This document shows positions 62,185-64,000 of a stretch of DNA of 64,000 bases, in pieces. The position numbers were made by a program, and so were the translations under genes. This DNA comes from Shinisaurus crocodilurus. Taxonomy: Eukaryota; Chordata; Lepidosauria; Squamata; Shinisauridae. The stretch lies in the NCBI GenBank assembly GCA_021292165.1, contig JAHFWL010001001.1, positions 1,240,001 to 1,304,000 on the forward strand. The letters are read 5' to 3'. A model generated the notes under the pieces. The model was not told the origin of the DNA. It worked only from the letters and a program-made list of their open reading frames with translations, and ran no database searches. Position 1 is the first letter of the stretch, and every line of letters begins with the position of its first letter.

Positions 62185-62278
62185 AGCAATCCCATGCATG
62201 TCTACTCAGGAGTAGTCCTAGTGAGTTCAATGGAACTTAGTCCCAGGTAAGTGCATAAGACTGCAGCCTAAAGGGCTC
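62185..62278. mobile_element. GCAATCCTATGCA-type inverted-repeat MITE
   Basis: AGAGCAATCCCATGCATGTC, TAGTGAGTTCAATGGAACTT, GTGCATAAGACTGCAGCCTA. Confidence 0.75.
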
Positions 62279-62640
62279 ACTGTTATTCTTTCTCCAGGTC
62301 TCAAAAGTCCCTCTCTCTAATTTAAGATCAAATCTGTAGTGAAACATAAACCATTGCAGGGAATGTTACTAGGACTGCTGCAACCTTTGATTGATTAATC
62401 AATAGCATTAATCAATTTAAAGCAAGTTACACTGATCAATGGAAAACATTTTTAATTGACTAAAAAGGCATCCCTGAAGAGGGCAACATACTTAAAACGA
62501 ACTAATGTTAATTATTTTTTTTATGTAAGTATTTATACAAATTGAAGATGGCAGGTGCCATTTTTACAGATACGTTCTTGTTCGCACTCACACATGAAGG
62601 GATACCTGTTTTTAGATCAGGGCTGGGGAAACTATACAGG
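62279..62640. other. AT-rich, unannotated
   Basis: ATTGATTAATCAATAGCATT followed by AATCAATTTAAAG is a small self-complementary patch (62388-62422). Confidence 0.35.
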
Positions 62641-62813
62641 CCTGTGGCTCACGCTGGCTCAGCTTGTCTGAGTGTGGAAAGCTAAGCAGGGTCAGGCCGG
62701 GTTATTCCTTGGATGGGAGACCCCCCTCCTCTAGTTTCCTGCATTGAGCAGGGGGTTGGACTCGATGGCCTTGTAGGCCCCTTCCAACTCTATGATCTAT
62801 GAAATCTATGAAA
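62641..62813 (+). mobile_element. 5S rRNA-derived SINE with CR1-type tail, full length
   Basis: CTGTGGCTCACGCTGGCTCA, GTGGAAAGCTAAGCAGGGTC, TTATTCCTTGGATGGGAGAC, GGGGGTTGGACTCGATGGCC, CCTTCCAACTCTATGATCTA. Confidence 0.95.
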
Positions 62814-63029
62814 AAGTTAACATTCTTCTCTCTGTGTGTGTCTCCATTTATAGCCTGCCTAGATTGTTGACTGTGTTCTACCGGAGCTGGGGTGCATTCA
62901 TTGCCAGCACACCTTGCCGTGAAACTCTGAAGTGCACTTGTGCACCCACACCCCTCCACCATTTGGTTTCAGTGGGTCTCAGGGAACAGTCTCCTCTTCC
63001 CTTCCCTCCAAGGAACCAATTAATATACT
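62814..63029. other. No recognisable feature
   Basis: Short unannotated stretch. Confidence 0.3.
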
Positions 63030-63345
63030 TCTATCCTCTTGATCAAATAAAGTCTAAATTCCAAAAATATAACATATCCTGACAAGGCATGTTACCCTTC
63101 CCCTTTATTAATACATAGTCTAGTAATTGATTCCATATCTCCATAAAATTATTCTTCTTTAGCAATCCTTTTTTGCATTTGATACTACTAGTTAGTATAT
63201 CATTTAGGGCTATGTCCCAAACTTCCTTATACCAGTCTGTTATTAGGAAAACATGTTGTACTTTCCAATTTCTTGCTATCATTAGCCTGGCCGCAGTTAA
63301 CAAGTTTACAATTAACTCCTTCGTATTTTGATCACAAATAAGCTT
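63030..63345 (-). mobile_element. L1 LINE, ORF2 carboxy terminus
   Basis: 63043-63303 minus reads LTAARLMIARNWKVQHVFLI, TDWYKEVWDIALNDILTSSI then a Lys-rich stretch, MEIWNQLLDYVLIKGKGNM. The AARL.IA..WK....W...W..A..D....W..LLDY pattern is the L1 ORF2 end. The only L1 seen. Confidence 0.85.
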
Positions 63346-63381
63346 CTCAGTATTGAAACAATGCTAAGTTTAACTCTGTGC

Positions 63382-63525
63382 TGTGTGAAGGAGTCCTTCC
63401 TTTGATCTGTCCTGAATCTCTCACCAATCAGCTTTATGGGATGACCTCCATTGGGTCCTAGTACTATGAGAGGGGGAGAAAAAATGTCTCCCTACCCACT
63501 TTCTCCACATCGTGCATAATTGTGT
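63382..63525 (-). mobile_element. CR1-like LINE fragment
   Basis: GAAGGAGTCCTTCCTTTGAT, CAATCAGCTTTATGGGATGA, AGTACTATGAGAGGGGGAGA, CCCACTTTCTCCACATCGTG matches 21406-21550 of the longer copy. Confidence 0.88.
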
Positions 63526-63535
63526 ATGTGTACAC

Positions 63536-63570
63536 CTCTGCATGGAGAAAGCCCCTTTCTCCATGCAGAG
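63536..63570. repeat. Perfect 16-bp inverted repeat
   Basis: CTCTGCATGGAGAAAG and CTTTCTCCATGCAGAG separated by 3 bases. No family recognised. Confidence 0.9.
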
Positions 63571-63757
63571 AGAAGCACATAGGGATCGCTCCATGCCCCT
63601 CTCAGCACAGAGAATGGGGCTGGATGACATCAAGGGGCAGAGATTTTGGGAGGGGGGGGCTTCTGGAGGAGAGGAACCCACCCACCCCGACATCCAGGAC
63701 CATGAATCAGTGCTGGGATGATCCAGTTTTCCACTCCTGTTTTAGATGTTGCCTGCT
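63571..63757. other. No recognisable feature
   Basis: G run at 63650-63658. Short ORFs only. Confidence 0.3.
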
Positions 63758-63858
63758 GTGACTTATTTATTTATTTATTTATTTTATTATATTTATACCC
63801 TGCCTTATTTCCTGCAAGGAACCCAAGGCGGCTTACATAATCCTCCTCCACCAACTAA
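63758..63858 (-). mobile_element. MIR/Sauria-like SINE 3' fragment
   Basis: TTTATTTATTTATTTATTTT tail, TATACCCTGCCTTATTTCCT, CCAAGGCGGCTTACATAATC. The head is missing. Confidence 0.85.
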
Positions 63859-63909
63859 AATCTAAATGACTGTTTGAGTCATATGCAAATATTCCATTAA
63901 TTAACTGGT

Positions 63910-64000
63910 TAACAGTGCAATCTATACATGTACACTAAGAAGGAAATCCCATTCAGTTCAATGGAACTTACTATCAGGTAAGTGGGAACTCTAGGGCTGC
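63910..64000. mobile_element. GCAATCCTATGCA-type MITE, cut by the window edge
   Basis: ACAGTGCAATCTATACATGT, AGGAAATCCCATTCAGTTCA, ATGGAACTTACTATCAGGTA, GGGCTGC at the end. Confidence 0.72.

Overview
This window looks like intron or intergenic DNA from a squamate reptile (a lizard-type genome; species not determined). No complete protein-coding gene is visible. At least half of it is interspersed repeat: CR1 and L2-like LINE 3' ends, an L1 fragment, MIR/Sauria-like and tRNA-Ala-derived SINEs, 5S-rRNA-derived SINEs, many hAT-type non-autonomous DNA transposons, one solo LTR, and many CA, GA, ATT, ATC, GGA and GATA microsatellites. This mix of CR1, L2, 5S-SINE and abundant hAT MITEs is what suggests a squamate rather than a mammal or bird. 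All family names are from recognition by eye, not from a repeat library.

The main object is an hAT family with six copies, A-F, at 2730-3278, 15628-16538, 41858-42560, 44207-44734, 47158-47715 and 49838-50509. Each begins CAGGGATG, ends CATCCCTG (or the reverse), and sits between perfect 8-bp target duplications that differ from copy to copy. Both ends are arrays of GAGTC/GACTC pentamers. Copy B still codes for a piece of hAT transposase carboxy-terminal (dimerisation) domain. The other copies are internal-deletion derivatives, several with junctions at short direct repeats. C-F are clustered in the same orientation within 8.7 kb.

Layout: 0-16 kb holds hAT elements, a 400-bp palindrome with a MITE in one arm, SINEs and L2/CR1 tails. 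16.5-17.2 kb, 20.2-20.7 kb, 24.0-24.5 kb, 29.3-30.0 kb, 33.6-34.5 kb and 59.0-59.5 kb are repeat-poor islands that may hold conserved noncoding elements. 31-41 kb is densely nested (SINEs split by hAT elements and by LINEs, and a 767-bp solo LTR inside a LINE). 41.8-50.5 kb is the GAGTC-hAT cluster. 50.6-52 kb is a degenerate LINE. 53.24-53.70 kb carries the only ORF that reads like a real cellular exon (minus strand, 140 residues after the first Met, plausible acceptor, family not recognised). 54-64 kb returns to L2, SINE, 5S-SINE and L1 remnants.

There is no operon-like organisation. The relations are those of transposon families: SINEs sharing LINE-type tails (5S-SINE with CR1), MITEs sharing hAT ends, and older repeats serving as targets for younger ones.
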